A stretch of DNA of 10,838 bases from Microbacteriaceae bacterium (GTDB lineage: Bacteria; Actinomycetota; Actinomycetes; Actinomycetales; Microbacteriaceae): contig CANGCU010000032.1 in NCBI GenBank assembly GCA_947452355.1, forward strand, positions 1 to 10,838, written 5' to 3'. Below the pieces are notes generated by a model that was not told the DNA's origin, ran no database searches, and worked only from the letters and a program-made list of their open reading frames with translations. The stretch's first letter is position 1; every line of letters starts with the position of its first letter. This document shows, one piece after another, positions 1-9,989 of this stretch. Position numbers and translations under genes: made by a program.

Positions 1-2275
1 ACTTTCGGAACCACCCGTCCTGAAAAAGCAGATCAAGCACGACATTTCCGTCGTGGTCGACCGTCTCACCTCGGGTGGCGACGTCTCTCGGCTTAACGAC
101 TCGGTTGAAACTGCTCTAAAGCTGGGCCAGGGCGTCATCGTTGCGGACTTCGTCGACAGCGACGAATCGCGGACGTTCAGCGAAAAACTGTCGTGCCCAT
201 ACCAACACGTTCTCACGCTCACCGAAATCGAACCGAGAACGTTCTCATTCAACGCGCCTTTTGGCGCGTGTGCGACCTGTCACGGAATCGGAACACAGTC
301 GATGGCGGATGTCGATCTCGTCAGTGACGACCCTTCTCTCTCAATCCGCCAAGGAGTTGTCCTGCCGTGGAAGCCAAGCGGCAAGGAATTGATTTACCCG
401 TACTTTGAACGGCTGGCCGAGGGACTCGCACTCGATCTGGACTTCAGTCTCGATACCCCGTGGAAAGATCTCACCGACGAGGTCCAGAACGCGGTTCTGT
501 ACGGGAACAACCACGAGGTCGTCATCAAGTGGCGCAACCGCTATGGACGTAAGGTGTCGATGTCCCGCGGGTTCGAAGGCGTCTTGACCTATGTCGAGCG
601 CAAGTATTCCGAAACCGAGGGTGAATTCACGAAAGAGCGGTACGGCGCGTTCCACAGAACGGTTCCCTGTGAGAGCTGCCAGGGCCAACGCCTGGCACCT
701 GCCGTTCTCGCGGTGACCGTCGGCGACAAGTCGATCTCGGAAGTCTGTGACTTCTCGCTGAAAGCTGCGCACGACTTCATGACTACCCTGACCCTGTCCG
801 AACGCGATGCACAGGTCGCGGCCGCTGTCCTTCGCGAGATCATCGCGCGGCTTGAGTTCCTGTTGCACGTCGGGCTCAGCTATCTGACGATGTCGCGCGC
901 GGCGGGAACTCTTTCCGGTGGTGAGGCGCAACGCATCCGCTTGGCGACACAGATTGGTGCGGGTCTAACCGGTGTGCTGTATGTGCTCGACGAGCCGTCA
1001 ATCGGCCTCCATCAAAGGGACAATCGCAGACTCATCGAGACTCTCGTTCGACTGCGGGACATCGGTAACACGCTCGTCGTCGTTGAACACGACGAAGACA
1101 CTATCCACGCGGCGGACTGGATTGTCGATATCGGTCCAGGCGCAGGTGAGCACGGCGGTGAAGTTGTCCACTCGGGATCTCTCGCGAACCTGCTCAAGGA
1201 AAAGAAGTCGCACACCGCATCGTTCCTTTCTGGACGCGAAAAGGTGTCGGATCGCGTCGAACGTCGACCGTGGTCGCCCGATCGGATTGTGACCGTGCAC
1301 GGCGCAACGGCAAACAACCTGAACAACGTCGACGTCGATTTTCCTCTGGGCGTCTTTGTTGCCGTGACCGGAGTGTCGGGGTCGGGCAAGAGTTCGCTCG
1401 TAAACGACATCCTCTACAAGGTGATGGCCAATCGTCTGAACGGCGCGAAACAGACACCTGGTCGCCACGGATCCGTTTCTGGTCTTGACCACCTCGACAA
1501 GGTGATTCACGTCGATCAGGCACCGATCGGCCGCACACCGAGGTCTAACCCGGCGACGTATACGGGAGTGTTCGACAAGATTCGCACGCTGTTCGCGGAA
1601 ACTGTTGAGGCAAAGGAACGCGGTTACGGGCCGGGGCGTTTCTCGTTCAACGTCAAGGGTGGCCGCTGCGAGAACTGTTCGGGCGACGGCACAATCAAAA
1701 TCGAGATGAACTTCCTTCCGGACGTGTATGTCGAATGTGAGGAATGCCACGGACAGCGCTACAACCGCGAGACCCTCACCGTTCGTTACAAGGGAAAGAA
1801 CATCTCGGAAGTACTCGACATGCCGATTGAAGTGGCCGAAAAGTTCTTTGAGCCCATTACGTCGATCCATCGATTCATGAAGACTCTGTGTGACGTTGGC
1901 CTTGGATACGTGCGCCTCGGACAGTCCGCGACGACGTTATCCGGCGGTGAGGCGCAACGCGTCAAGCTCTCAACCGAACTTCAACGGCGCTCAACGGGAC
2001 GAACCGTGTACGTTCTCGACGAGCCGACAACGGGTCTTCACTTTGAGGACGTTCGCCGCCTCCTCACAGTTCTTCACACGCTCGTCGATAAGGGCAACAC
2101 GGTCATCGTCATCGAACACAATCTCGATGTCATTCGCTCGTCCGACCATGTCATCGATCTAGGCCCAGAGGGCGGTGACGGTGGTGGACGTCTCGTCGCG
2201 ACGGGCACGCCCGAAGAAGTTGCTCGCGTGAAGGAATCACACACCGGGACCTTCTTGGCGGAAATTCTGAAATGA
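1..2275 (+). CDS. uvrA: UvrA, excinuclease ABC subunit A (5' end outside window)
   Basis: ATP-dependent DNA damage sensor of nucleotide excision repair; works as a dimer with UvrB in the cytoplasm. The reading frame is open from base 2 (the first codons read [14 protein letters not shown], typical internal UvrA), so the GTG at 53 is internal. The window holds 757 residues; the family is usually about 950, so roughly 200 N-terminal residues with the first Walker A are missing. Visible: a first zinc module (C at 194, H at 206, then CATC at 269-280), first ABC signature LSGGEAQR (911-934) and Walker B LDEP (986-997), second Walker [10 protein letters not shown] (1370-1396), second zinc finger with Cys codons at 1667, 1676, 1736 and 1745, second signature (1937-1960) and Walker B (2015-2026). 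The stop overlaps the uvrC start as ATGA, so translation is probably coupled. Identity is essentially certain. Confidence 0.98.
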   Translation, partial: LSEPPVLKKQIKHDISVVVDRLTSGGDVSRLNDSVETALKLGQGVIVADFVDSDESRTFSEKLSCPYQHVLTLTEIEPRTFSFNAPFGACATCHGIGTQSMADVDLVSDDPSLSIRQGVVLPWKPSGKELIYPYFERLAEGLALDLDFSLDTPWKDLTDEVQNAVLYGNNHEVVIKWRNRYGRKVSMSRGFEGVLTYVERKYSETEGEFTKERYGAFHRTVPCESCQGQRLAPAVLAVTVGDKSISEVCDFSLKAAHDFMTTLTLSERDAQVAAAVLREIIARLEFLLHVGLSYLTMSRAAGTLSGGEAQRIRLATQIGAGLTGVLYVLDEPSIGLHQRDNRRLIETLVRLRDIGNTLVVVEHDEDTIHAADWIVDIGPGAGEHGGEVVHSGSLANLLKEKKSHTASFLSGREKVSDRVERRPWSPDRIVTVHGATANNLNNVDVDFPLGVFVAVTGVSGSGKSSLVNDILYKVMANRLNGAKQTPGRHGSVSGLDHLDKVIHVDQAPIGRTPRSNPATYTGVFDKIRTLFAETVEAKERGYGPGRFSFNVKGGRCENCSGDGTIKIEMNFLPDVYVECEECHGQRYNRETLTVRYKGKNISEVLDMPIEVAEKFFEPITSIHRFMKTLCDVGLGYVRLGQSATTLSGGEAQRVKLSTELQRRSTGRTVYVLDEPTTGLHFEDVRRLLTVLHTLVDKGNTVIVIEHNLDVIRSSDHVIDLGPEGGDGGGRLVATGTPEEVARVKESHTGTFLAEILK

Positions 2276-4119
2276 CCGCGGACTGGCACCCGGCGCCACG
2301 GTCCATCCCGACCGACCCCGGCGTGTATCGCTTCTTCGACGAGAACAATCGCATCCTGTACGTCGGAAAAGCGAAGAGCCTCCGAAACCGCCTGTCCACA
2401 TATTTCCAGTCCACTTCAGGGATGATGGAACGGACCGCGCGGATGGTCAACACCGCGCGACGCGTCGATTGGACGGTGGTCGGGACCGAGCTCGAGGCAT
2501 TACATCTCGAGTTCACGTGGATCAAGGAATTTCGCCCACCATTCAATATTCAGTTCCGAGACGACAAGGGTTATCCGTATCTCGCTGTGTCCATGGGGGA
2601 GGAATACCCGCGAGCATTCCTCGCCCGAACTCGGGTGAAGGACGGCACCGCGTATTTCGGACCGTTCACGAAGTCATGGGCAGTAAGGGAGACCCTCGAT
2701 CTGCTGCTGTCGGTCTATCCCGTTCGTTCCTGTGAGAAGTCAACCTTCGCCAAGGCTCGGCGAGATGACCGCCCATGCCTTCTCGGGGACATTGGAAAAT
2801 GCGCCGCTCCGTGCGTTGGACGAGTTTCTGCGGACGAGCATCGCGCACTCGCCAACAATTTTGTCGGGTACATGACACGCCAAGATTCGTCGGTGGTCGA
2901 CGAACTCTCCGACAAAATGAACGAGGCGTCGCGCCGCCAAGATTTCGAGTCGGCGGCGCGCTTCCGCGACCAACGCTCGGCACTGAGGTCAATTGCCGAA
3001 AAGAGCGCCGTCGTATTGCGGGACGAGCTCGACGTGGACATCATCGGCTTCGCATCGAGCGAACTTTCCGCGGCAATCGCCATCTTCCACGTTCGAGGCG
3101 GGCGCGTTCGGGGAACACGGTCATGGACGGTGGACACCGAGCTCGAGATGGAACCGGCCGCGATTCTCGAACAGGCAATCGAAAACGTCTACGAAATGGA
3201 TGCGCCTCCGAGCTTGATCGATGTGCCGTTTGAGCCCCTTTCAGCGGACATACTGGCGGAATCGCTCACGCAGCGCCGTGTGTCGACGAGGTTGAAGGGC
3301 CGGGTTCGGATTTCCGTTCCTCAACGTGGCGATCGCGCGACCTTGATGACGAGCGTGACGAAGAACGCGATGCTTGCGCTGGGTGAACACGAGCTTCATC
3401 GTGCCCACGATTTCGTTGCACGCTCTCGGGCCCTTGAAGACCTCCGCGACAACTTGGGGTTGCCCGAAGCTCCGTTGAGGTTTGAATGTACAGATATTTC
3501 CCATCTCGGCGGCACGGATATCGTGGGTTCACTCGTCGTGTTCGAAGACGGACTTCCGGTCAAAGACGATTATCGGCACTTCGGGATTGCATCGGCACGC
3601 GATGACACAGAAGCGATGTATCAATTGATTTCTCGGCGGCTCGTTCGTTTGGCCGAGGAACGAACAACAATGCGGTACCCGACCACCCTCATACTCGTTG
3701 ACGGCGGTCAACCACAGGTAAACGCCGCGGCCAGAGCGTTGGCGGATTCGGGGCTCGAAGGACTCGCCGTTGTAGGCCTGGCCAAGCGACTGGAAGAACT
3801 GTGGTTACCGAACAGCGACTTCCCCGTCATTCTTCCGCGCGACAGCGACGCGCTGTACTTGGTACAGCGCGCCCGCGATGAAGCCCACCGCTTTGCTCTG
3901 AGATATCAGCGCTCGAAACGAACGAAGACCCTCACCTCAACCCTCAACGAATTGGAGGGAATTGGCCCGAAGCGGGTCGCTGCGTTGATTACTCACTTCG
4001 GAAGTCCCACGGCGGTCCGCGCGGCGACACTAGAGGAATTGTGCCGTGTACCCGGAATTGGTGAGGACACTGCACGACGGATTCTCGGTACCCTCAACCC
4101 GAGCGAGACTCGCGAGTAG
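2272..4119 (+). CDS. uvrC: UvrC, excinuclease ABC subunit C
   Basis: Dual-incision nuclease of nucleotide excision repair, recruited to the UvrB-DNA complex. At 615 aa it is of normal length and complete. The N-terminal GIY-YIG domain shows GVY at residues 17-19 and YVG at 30-32, with the downstream Arg and the Glu of the LHLE motif. Four cysteines (154, 169, 177, 181) match the conserved set reported to hold an iron-sulfur cluster in UvrC. The UVR motif that contacts UvrB lies near 208-243. The RNase H-like 5'-incision domain has the expected acidic and histidine residues: D408 (CTDISH), D477 (LVDGGQPQ) and H539 (DEAHRF). Tandem helix-hairpin-helix motifs close the protein (GIGPKR from 563; VPGIGEDTA near 597). 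The ATG overlaps the uvrA stop by 4 nt and has no clear Shine-Dalgarno sequence, consistent with reinitiation after uvrA. rapZ follows after 12 nt. Confidence 0.98.
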   Translation: MTADWHPAPRSIPTDPGVYRFFDENNRILYVGKAKSLRNRLSTYFQSTSGMMERTARMVNTARRVDWTVVGTELEALHLEFTWIKEFRPPFNIQFRDDKGYPYLAVSMGEEYPRAFLARTRVKDGTAYFGPFTKSWAVRETLDLLLSVYPVRSCEKSTFAKARRDDRPCLLGDIGKCAAPCVGRVSADEHRALANNFVGYMTRQDSSVVDELSDKMNEASRRQDFESAARFRDQRSALRSIAEKSAVVLRDELDVDIIGFASSELSAAIAIFHVRGGRVRGTRSWTVDTELEMEPAAILEQAIENVYEMDAPPSLIDVPFEPLSADILAESLTQRRVSTRLKGRVRISVPQRGDRATLMTSVTKNAMLALGEHELHRAHDFVARSRALEDLRDNLGLPEAPLRFECTDISHLGGTDIVGSLVVFEDGLPVKDDYRHFGIASARDDTEAMYQLISRRLVRLAEERTTMRYPTTLILVDGGQPQVNAAARALADSGLEGLAVVGLAKRLEELWLPNSDFPVILPRDSDALYLVQRARDEAHRFALRYQRSKRTKTLTSTLNELEGIGPKRVAALITHFGSPTAVRAATLEELCRVPGIGEDTARRILGTLNPSETRE

Positions 4120-4131
4120 GCTGAAACCACC

Positions 4132-5001
4132 ATGCCGAACAACGTCGCTCACGTGATTATCGTCACCGGAATGTCCGGGGCGGGACGGTCGACCGCCGCG
4201 CACGCGTTAGAAGACGGCGGTTGGCGGGTTATCGACAACCTTCCGTCGCAATTGCTTCCATCACTCCTCGACCTCGCGTCAAGCGAGGCTTCGACGGTCA
4301 ACAGGCTTGCCGTCGTGATCGATGTTCGCGGAGGCGACAGCGTCGAAGAACTGGCGCCCCTCATCGACTCACTGCGGTCACGAGCGAATGTTCGAGTCTT
4401 GTTCCTCGATGCCACCGATGGTGAGCTAATCAAACGCTTCGAAAGCGTCCGCCGCCCTCACCCACTTCAAGGCAAAGGGACGTTGATCGACGGCATCCGC
4501 GCAGAACGCGATCGTCTGGCAACGCTTCGCGGGTTAGCCGACGTCGTCGTGGACACCACAGGACTCAACGTCCATCAGACAACGACTCTCGTGTACGACA
4601 GTTTCCGTTCGGACGAAAGCGCCGACGTGAACGTCGTGGTCGAGTCGTTCGGATTTAAGCACGGTCTTCCAACCGACGCAGATATCGTTGCCGACGTTCG
4701 ATTCTTGCCGAATCCCTTCTGGACTGAGAACCTTCGGAACGAGAACGGCTTACATCCGGACGTATCGGCATTCGTGCTGGGCCAACCCGATGTGGACCAA
4801 TACCTGGAAGGTCTCGTGCTCATGATCGGAGCTACGCTTCGTGGTTACGTTCGTGAAAATAAGCGCTATGCCACCATCGCAATAGGATGTACAGGTGGCA
4901 AACATCGAAGTGTTGCTATCGCCGAAGAACTCGCTCGTCGCATCGAGATTCTTCCCGGAGTAGCGGTTTCCCGCAAACATCGCGATATTGGTCGCGAATA
5001 A
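4132..5001 (+). CDS. rapZ: RapZ/YvcJ-family nucleotide-binding protein
   Basis: P-loop protein of the RapZ (YvcJ) family, 289 aa, which is normal length. Walker A is GMSGAGRS at residues 13-20; the Arg in place of the usual Lys also occurs in actinobacterial homologues I remember, so it is probably not a defect. Other visible landmarks are DNLP near 36-39, VIDVRGG (Walker B region), the FLDAT...RFESVRRPHPL segment and the C-terminal signature GCTGGKHRS at 252-260. In E. coli RapZ binds small RNAs that control glmS. In Gram-positive bacteria the paralogue binds nucleotides and its cellular job is less clear; a link to cell-wall precursor control is only an inference here. The gene sits 12 nt after uvrC and 17 nt before whiA, so it is probably cotranscribed with both. 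No strong ribosome binding site is seen before the ATG. Confidence 0.95.
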   Translation: MPNNVAHVIIVTGMSGAGRSTAAHALEDGGWRVIDNLPSQLLPSLLDLASSEASTVNRLAVVIDVRGGDSVEELAPLIDSLRSRANVRVLFLDATDGELIKRFESVRRPHPLQGKGTLIDGIRAERDRLATLRGLADVVVDTTGLNVHQTTTLVYDSFRSDESADVNVVVESFGFKHGLPTDADIVADVRFLPNPFWTENLRNENGLHPDVSAFVLGQPDVDQYLEGLVLMIGATLRGYVRENKRYATIAIGCTGGKHRSVAIAEELARRIEILPGVAVSRKHRDIGRE

Positions 5002-5003
5002 CC

Positions 5004-5009
5004 AAAGGA
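5004..5009 (+). promoter_or_regulatory. Ribosome binding site deciding the whiA start
   Basis: AAAGGA lies 9 nt before the ATG at 5019. It supports this start over the in-frame upstream ATG at 4887, which would extend the protein into the rapZ coding region. Confidence 0.7.
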
Positions 5010-5018
5010 TTTGTTTCC

Positions 5019-5993
5019 ATGTCATTGACCACGACTGTGAAAGATGAGGTGCTCGGACTCGCCGATGCACCGCCATCGACACGTCTGGCCGAACTGACGA
5101 CGATGCTTCGGTTTGGCGGGGGATTGCACCTGGTTGGCGGAAAACTAGCGGTCGAGGTAGAACTCGACCATCTGGGATCCGCCCACCGCGTTCGTCAACT
5201 CGCGCACACCCTCATGGGGATTCAGTCCTCGGCGACGACAGTTCCGGCTAGCGCTACCCGAAAGGTCGAAACACACAAGGTCCTGTTCACGGAGGGCGCC
5301 GACCAACTTGCGCTCAACACCGGGCTTTTTGACACGCGACGACGACCTGTGCGTGGCCTTCCGAATCGACTCACAACGGCGCCGATCGGTGACCTCGTTG
5401 GAGTTCTGCGCGGCGCGTTCCTAGCCCGCGGTTTCGTGTCGGACCCGGGTCGCAGCCAGACGATTGACATCATCGCACCAACCAACGAATCAGCCATGGC
5501 ACTTGTCGGAGCATGCAACCGTTGCGGTATTGCCGCCAAGACGCGCGATCACCGCGGAGGCTTCCGAGTTGTTATTCGCGACGCCGAAGCAATCTCTGCT
5601 TTTTTGACCTACATCGGAGCCACGACAAGCCTCGAGAAATGGACTGAGGCGAGAGCAACACGGGAGGTTCGCGCGAACGCGAATCGACTCGTCAACTTCG
5701 ATGATGCAAATCTTCGTCGAAGTGCTCAGGCCGCTGTCGCAGCATGCGCTCGGGTGGAACGCGCGTTCGAAATCTTGGGGGATGACATTCCGGACCACCT
5801 CGCGTACGCGGGCCGCTTGCGCCTCGATAACCGCGAAGCGAGCCTCGACGAACTCGGCCATTATGCGACGCCAGTCATGACGAAAGACGCGGTCGCGGGA
5901 CGGATTCGCCGTCTCCTCGCAATGGCGGACAAAAAGGCATCGGACAGCGGAATACCGTCAACATCTGACGTCATTCGCGATCTCGAAGATTAA
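5019..5993 (+). CDS. whiA: WhiA, DNA-binding sporulation/cell division regulator
   Basis: WhiA homologue of 324 aa (family about 325). In Streptomyces WhiA acts with WhiB to switch on sporulation septation genes; in non-sporulating Gram-positives it affects cell division and chromosome segregation. The N-terminal part is the homing-endonuclease-like domain, with the degenerate LRGAFLARGFVSDPG motif at residues 130-144. The C-terminal part is a helix-turn-helix domain, with NFDDANLRRSAQAA at 226-239 and MTKDAVAGRIRRLLAMADKKA-type segment from M287. The frame is open back to an ATG at 4887 inside rapZ, but the extra 44 residues are low-complexity Arg/Ser-rich shadow sequence. The ATG at 5019 has an AAAGGA ribosome site 9 nt upstream and begins the conserved VKDE segment, so it is the chosen start. 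Many actinobacteria have yvcK between rapZ and whiA; it is missing here. Confidence 0.97.
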   Translation: MSLTTTVKDEVLGLADAPPSTRLAELTTMLRFGGGLHLVGGKLAVEVELDHLGSAHRVRQLAHTLMGIQSSATTVPASATRKVETHKVLFTEGADQLALNTGLFDTRRRPVRGLPNRLTTAPIGDLVGVLRGAFLARGFVSDPGRSQTIDIIAPTNESAMALVGACNRCGIAAKTRDHRGGFRVVIRDAEAISAFLTYIGATTSLEKWTEARATREVRANANRLVNFDDANLRRSAQAAVAACARVERAFEILGDDIPDHLAYAGRLRLDNREASLDELGHYATPVMTKDAVAGRIRRLLAMADKKASDSGIPSTSDVIRDLED

Positions 5994-6011
5994 CCACTCA
6001 CCACAGACAAC

Positions 6012-6017
6012 GAAAGG
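6012..6017 (+). promoter_or_regulatory. Ribosome binding site for sod
   Basis: GAAAGG is placed 6 nt before the ATG at 6024, in the 30-nt spacer after whiA. No promoter-like -35/-10 pair is evident in that spacer, so sod is probably read from an upstream transcript or from a promoter inside whiA. Confidence 0.65.
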
Positions 6018-6023
6018 CCGGTC

Positions 6024-6642
6024 ATGCCCATTTACACCCTTCCCGAACTCACCTACGATTACGCTGCTCTCGAACCGCATATTTCAGCGCGAATCATGGA
6101 ATTGCACCACTCCAAGCACCACGCGGCCTATGTTGCCGGCGCTAATGCAGCTCTCGAGCAAATGGAGGAAGCACGTGCCAACAATGCGTTCGGTGCGATT
6201 AACAAGCTTGAGAAGGATCTCGCCTTCCACCTTGGCGGGCACATCAATCACTCGATTTTCTGGACGAACCTCTCCGCCGACAGTGCAGGGCGACCCTCCG
6301 GCGAACTCGCGTCGGCTATCGACGAGTTCTTTGGTTCATTCGATGCGTTCAAAGCTCATTTCTCGGCTGCCAGCCTGGGAATTCAGGGGAGCGGTTGGGG
6401 AATCTTGTCGTGGGATCCGGTTGGCCGCCGCCTGATCATTCAGCAGCTCTTCGACCAGCAGGCAAACACAGCACAGGGCACCGTCCCTCTCTTGCAACTT
6501 GACATGTGGGAGCACGCCTTCTATCTCGACTATCAAAACGTCAAGGCGGATTACGTTTCGGCGTTCTGGAACATCGTGAACTGGGACAACGTTGCGGCAC
6601 GATTTGCCGCGGCACGCGATAATTCCTCTGGAATTTTGCTAC

Positions 6643-6650
<8 letters not shown>
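6024..6650 (+). CDS. sodA: Fe/Mn-family superoxide dismutase
   Basis: Cytoplasmic superoxide dismutase converting superoxide to hydrogen peroxide and oxygen; 208 aa, complete, no signal peptide. The four metal ligands are all present: H28 (MELHHSKHH), H76 (GGHINHS), D160 and H164 (LDMWEHAFYLDY). Also seen are GSGWGILSW and the closing FWNIVNW. The outer-sphere region reads FDQQ, with Gln at 145 and 146 (see findings on metal choice), which favours manganese or a cambialistic enzyme over a strict iron enzyme, though metal use cannot be settled from sequence. The start has a good ribosome site. The gene lies 30 nt after whiA and is followed by a strong intrinsic terminator, so it probably ends the transcript carrying uvrC-rapZ-whiA. 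The symbol sodA is used for the family and does not assert the metal. Confidence 0.95.
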
Positions 6651-7729
<1,079 letters not shown>

Positions 7730-7730
<1 letters not shown>

Positions 7731-8941
7731 TGTCGCTGCGCACTCTCGAAACACTCGGAGATCTGAGCGGCAAGACCGTGCTTGTCCGTTGCGATTTCAA
7801 CGTTCCCCTCGCGGACGGGGTAATCACGGACGACGGACGCATTCGCGCATCACTGGCGACCCTTAAGAGAGTGCTCAACGCGGGCGCGGCAATCGTCGCA
7901 ATTTCTCACCTCGGACGTCCGGATGGCGCACCCGAAGCCCAGTATTCGCTCGCACCCGTTGCCGCTCGACTCAGTGAACTGATTGACGCACCGGTTAGCT
8001 TTGCACGGGACACCGTCGGCCCCGACGCAACCGAACGCCGCGGTTCGCTCAAACCAGGAGAGATTCTGGTTCTCGAAAACCTGCGCTTCGACCCGCGCGA
8101 AACGTCGTCCGTCGAATCGGAACGAGCCGAATTTGCTGGTTTGCTCACCGCAGGAGTTGACGCGTTTGTCTCCGACGGATTCGGAGTTGTACACCGGAAA
8201 CAAGCGAGCGTCTTCGACGCCGCGCGTCTGGTGCCGAGCGCTGCTGGCTTACTCGTCGCCGCAGAAACCGATGTGCTGCGCAGGCTCACGACCGACACTC
8301 AGCGCCCGTACACCGTTGTTCTTGGAGGCTCGAAGGTCTCGGACAAACTCGGTGTCATCGAGCACCTCTTGCCTCGTGTCGACCGCCTGCTCATCGGTGG
8401 CGGAATGGTCTTCACCTTCCTCAAGGCGCTTGGCCATAACATCGGTTCCTCGCTCTGCGAACTCGATCGCCTCGACACCGTCACGCAGTATCTTCACACC
8501 GCTGCCGAGCTGGGCGTGGACATCGTGCTCCCTACCGACATTGTTGTCGCGAGTCGTTTCGGTGCCGACGCGGATACCGTTGTCACCGCAATGGATGAAA
8601 TGGAAGAAACACCGTTCGGCTCATCGGGACTTGGTCTCGACATCGGTCCAGAAACAGCCGAAAAATTTGGGTCCCTAATCCGGTCGTCCAAGACCGTATT
8701 TTGGAACGGACCAATGGGCGTGTTCGAAATGGACAAGTTTGCCGCGGGGACGCGCGCGATTGCGGACGCGTTGACGAAAGTTGACGGTCTTGGTGTTGTC
8801 GGCGGAGGGGATTCCGCTGCGGCCGTGCGTGCGCTTGGATTCGAAGAATCGGCGTTTGGTCACATTTCGACGGGTGGCGGAGCCAGCCTTGAATTCCTTG
8901 AAGGTAAATCGTTACCGGGACTGGAGGTACTCGGATGGTAG
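7730..8941 (+). CDS. pgk: Phosphoglycerate kinase
   Basis: Transfers phosphate from 1,3-bisphosphoglycerate to ADP, using the product of the gene just upstream; cytoplasmic monomer. 403 aa, complete. The family signature VLVRCDFNVPL is at residues 17-27, followed by SHLGRP, the NLRF segment, a DGFGVVHRKQAS block (SDGFG is the form I associate with actinobacteria), LGGSKVSDK, the nucleotide-site block FWNGPMGVFE (324-333) and the C-terminal GGGDSAAAV (358-366) and STGGGASLE. The start overlaps the gap stop by one base (TAATG) and no Shine-Dalgarno sequence is seen upstream, which suggests translation by reinitiation after gap. Its 3' end overlaps tpiA by 7 nt and contains the tpiA ribosome site. 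Confidence 0.98.
8923..8927 (+). promoter_or_regulatory. Strong ribosome binding site for tpiA inside pgk
   Basis: GGAGG sits 7 nt before the tpiA ATG at 8935 and lies within the last codons of pgk. It is the best Shine-Dalgarno match in the window and confirms the tpiA start, including its 7-nt overlap with pgk. Confidence 0.75.
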
Positions 8942-9720
8942 TTCGTCGCCCACTCATCGCGGGAAACTGGAAGATGAATTTCGACCACCTCCGTGCGGTC
9001 GCGTTCGTTCAGAAGGTCGCCTGGGTCCTCAAAGACGCGAAATTCTCGGCTAGTGAGGTCGAGGTCTCGGTTTTCCCTCCCTTCACTGATATTCGATCGG
9101 TGCAAACCCTCATCGAAAGCGATGGGCTGAGTTTCGCTTTTGGTGCGCAAGACCTTTCACAATTTGATGATGGACCTCACACGGGTGATATTTCGGGGGA
9201 GTTCCTTAAGAAACTGAATTGCCGTTACGTCATCATCGGTCACTCCGAACGTCGGCAGGACCATCACGAGGACGACGAGGTCGTGGCTGCCAAGACCAAA
9301 GCGGCACTCAAGCACGGCATCGTTCCGGTTATTTGCGTCGGCGAGACCAGCGCGGACCTCGAGGAATTCGGTGCAAGCGCCGTGCCCGTCGGTCAGTTGC
9401 GCGCGGCGATTGCTGGCATTCCCGGTGATGCAGAGATTGTGGTCGCCTATGAACCTGTGTGGGCCATTGGATCTGGTCAAGCCGCCACTCCTCAACAAGC
9501 TCAGACTGTCTGCGCGGCGCTTCGTGCGGTCATCGCCGAGGTGATGTCCCAAGAAGTCGCCGACGCGACTCGAATCCTGTATGGGGGAAGCGTCAAGTCG
9601 GGCAACATCGCGTCCTTCATGCGGGAAAAGGATGTCGACGGAGCTCTCGTTGGAGGCGCGAGCCTCGACGCGGAGGAATTTGCCAAAATTGTGCAGTTCC
9701 CGAAGCACGTCATCGCATAA
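8935..9720 (+). CDS. tpiA: Triose-phosphate isomerase
   Basis: Interconverts dihydroxyacetone phosphate and glyceraldehyde 3-phosphate, feeding GAPDH encoded two genes upstream; cytoplasmic TIM barrel, dimeric. 261 aa, normal for actinobacteria. The catalytic residues are all present: K13 in AGNWKMN (with N11), H103 in IIGHSERR and E173 in VAYEPVWAIG, followed by the flexible loop 6 (WAIGSGQAAT) and the phosphate-binding YGGSVKSGN and GALVGGASL. The residue after HSERRQ is Asp where Tyr is frequent in other species; it is not a catalytic position. Start chosen at 8935 because of the GGAGG site upstream and the conserved RRPLIAGNWKMN beginning. secG follows after 12 nt, so the genes are probably cotranscribed. 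Confidence 0.98.
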   Translation: MVVRRPLIAGNWKMNFDHLRAVAFVQKVAWVLKDAKFSASEVEVSVFPPFTDIRSVQTLIESDGLSFAFGAQDLSQFDDGPHTGDISGEFLKKLNCRYVIIGHSERRQDHHEDDEVVAAKTKAALKHGIVPVICVGETSADLEEFGASAVPVGQLRAAIAGIPGDAEIVVAYEPVWAIGSGQAATPQQAQTVCAALRAVIAEVMSQEVADATRILYGGSVKSGNIASFMREKDVDGALVGGASLDAEEFAKIVQFPKHVIA

Positions 9721-9732
9721 ACTAAGAGAACC

Positions 9733-9981
9733 ATGGACATTCTTTATATCATCGTTGAGGTCATCCTCGCGATCACCAGCATCCTCCTCACGATGACGAT
9801 TCTCTTGCACCGCGGACGCGGTGGGGGATTGTCGGACATGTTTGGTGGTGGGGTCACTTCGACTCTGGGCTCAAGCGGTGTTGCTGAGCGAAACCTCAAC
9901 CGTCTCACCATCATCATCGCGGTCATCTGGGTGCTCGCCATTGTCACGATCGGGCTCTTCACCCGCTTCGGATTGGTCTAG
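9733..9981 (+). CDS. secG: SecG, preprotein translocase subunit
   Basis: Small inner-membrane partner of SecY and SecE that aids the SecA-driven export of unfolded proteins. 82 aa, typical of SecG. Two hydrophobic helices are visible, at about residues 3-25 and 57-77, joined by a cytoplasmic loop that carries the conserved RGRGGGLSDMFGG and SSGVAERNLNRLT elements. The ATG lies 12 nt after tpiA with only a weak purine-rich AGAGA upstream. Placement of secG just after tpiA is common in actinobacteria and other Gram-positives, which supports the assignment. rbpA follows after 8 nt. Confidence 0.95.
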   Translation: MDILYIIVEVILAITSILLTMTILLHRGRGGGLSDMFGGGVTSTLGSSGVAERNLNRLTIIIAVIWVLAIVTIGLFTRFGLV

Positions 9982-9989
9982 GGGAACTC

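Noticed and set aside
53..55. GTG as a start of uvrA
   Set aside because: The frame is open to the left edge and encodes conserved UvrA residues before it, so the gene begins outside the window.
998..1870. Long antisense open frame of 290 codons opposite uvrA
   Set aside because: It lies fully within uvrA, has no recognisable motif, and long antisense frames are common opposite codon-biased moderately GC-rich genes. The sense frame has all UvrA motifs.
4108..4117. Perfect 10-bp palindrome ACTCGCGAGT at the end of uvrC, before rapZ
   Set aside because: It has no loop or T-run and no second copy nearby; a 10-bp palindrome is expected by chance in a window of this size, so it is not called an operator or terminator.
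4150..4194. RapZ Walker A with Arg in place of Lys as a possible inactivating change
   Set aside because: Actinobacterial RapZ homologues I remember carry the same GAGR form, so this looks like a family variant.
4887..5018. Upstream ATG extension of whiA by 44 residues into rapZ
   Set aside because: The added residues are Arg/Ser-rich shadow sequence of rapZ without family similarity, and the ATG at 5019 has a ribosome site and gives the normal WhiA length.
9241..9270. Asp in place of a common Tyr after HSERRQ in triose-phosphate isomerase
   Set aside because: The position varies among species and is not catalytic; K13, H103 and E173 are all intact.
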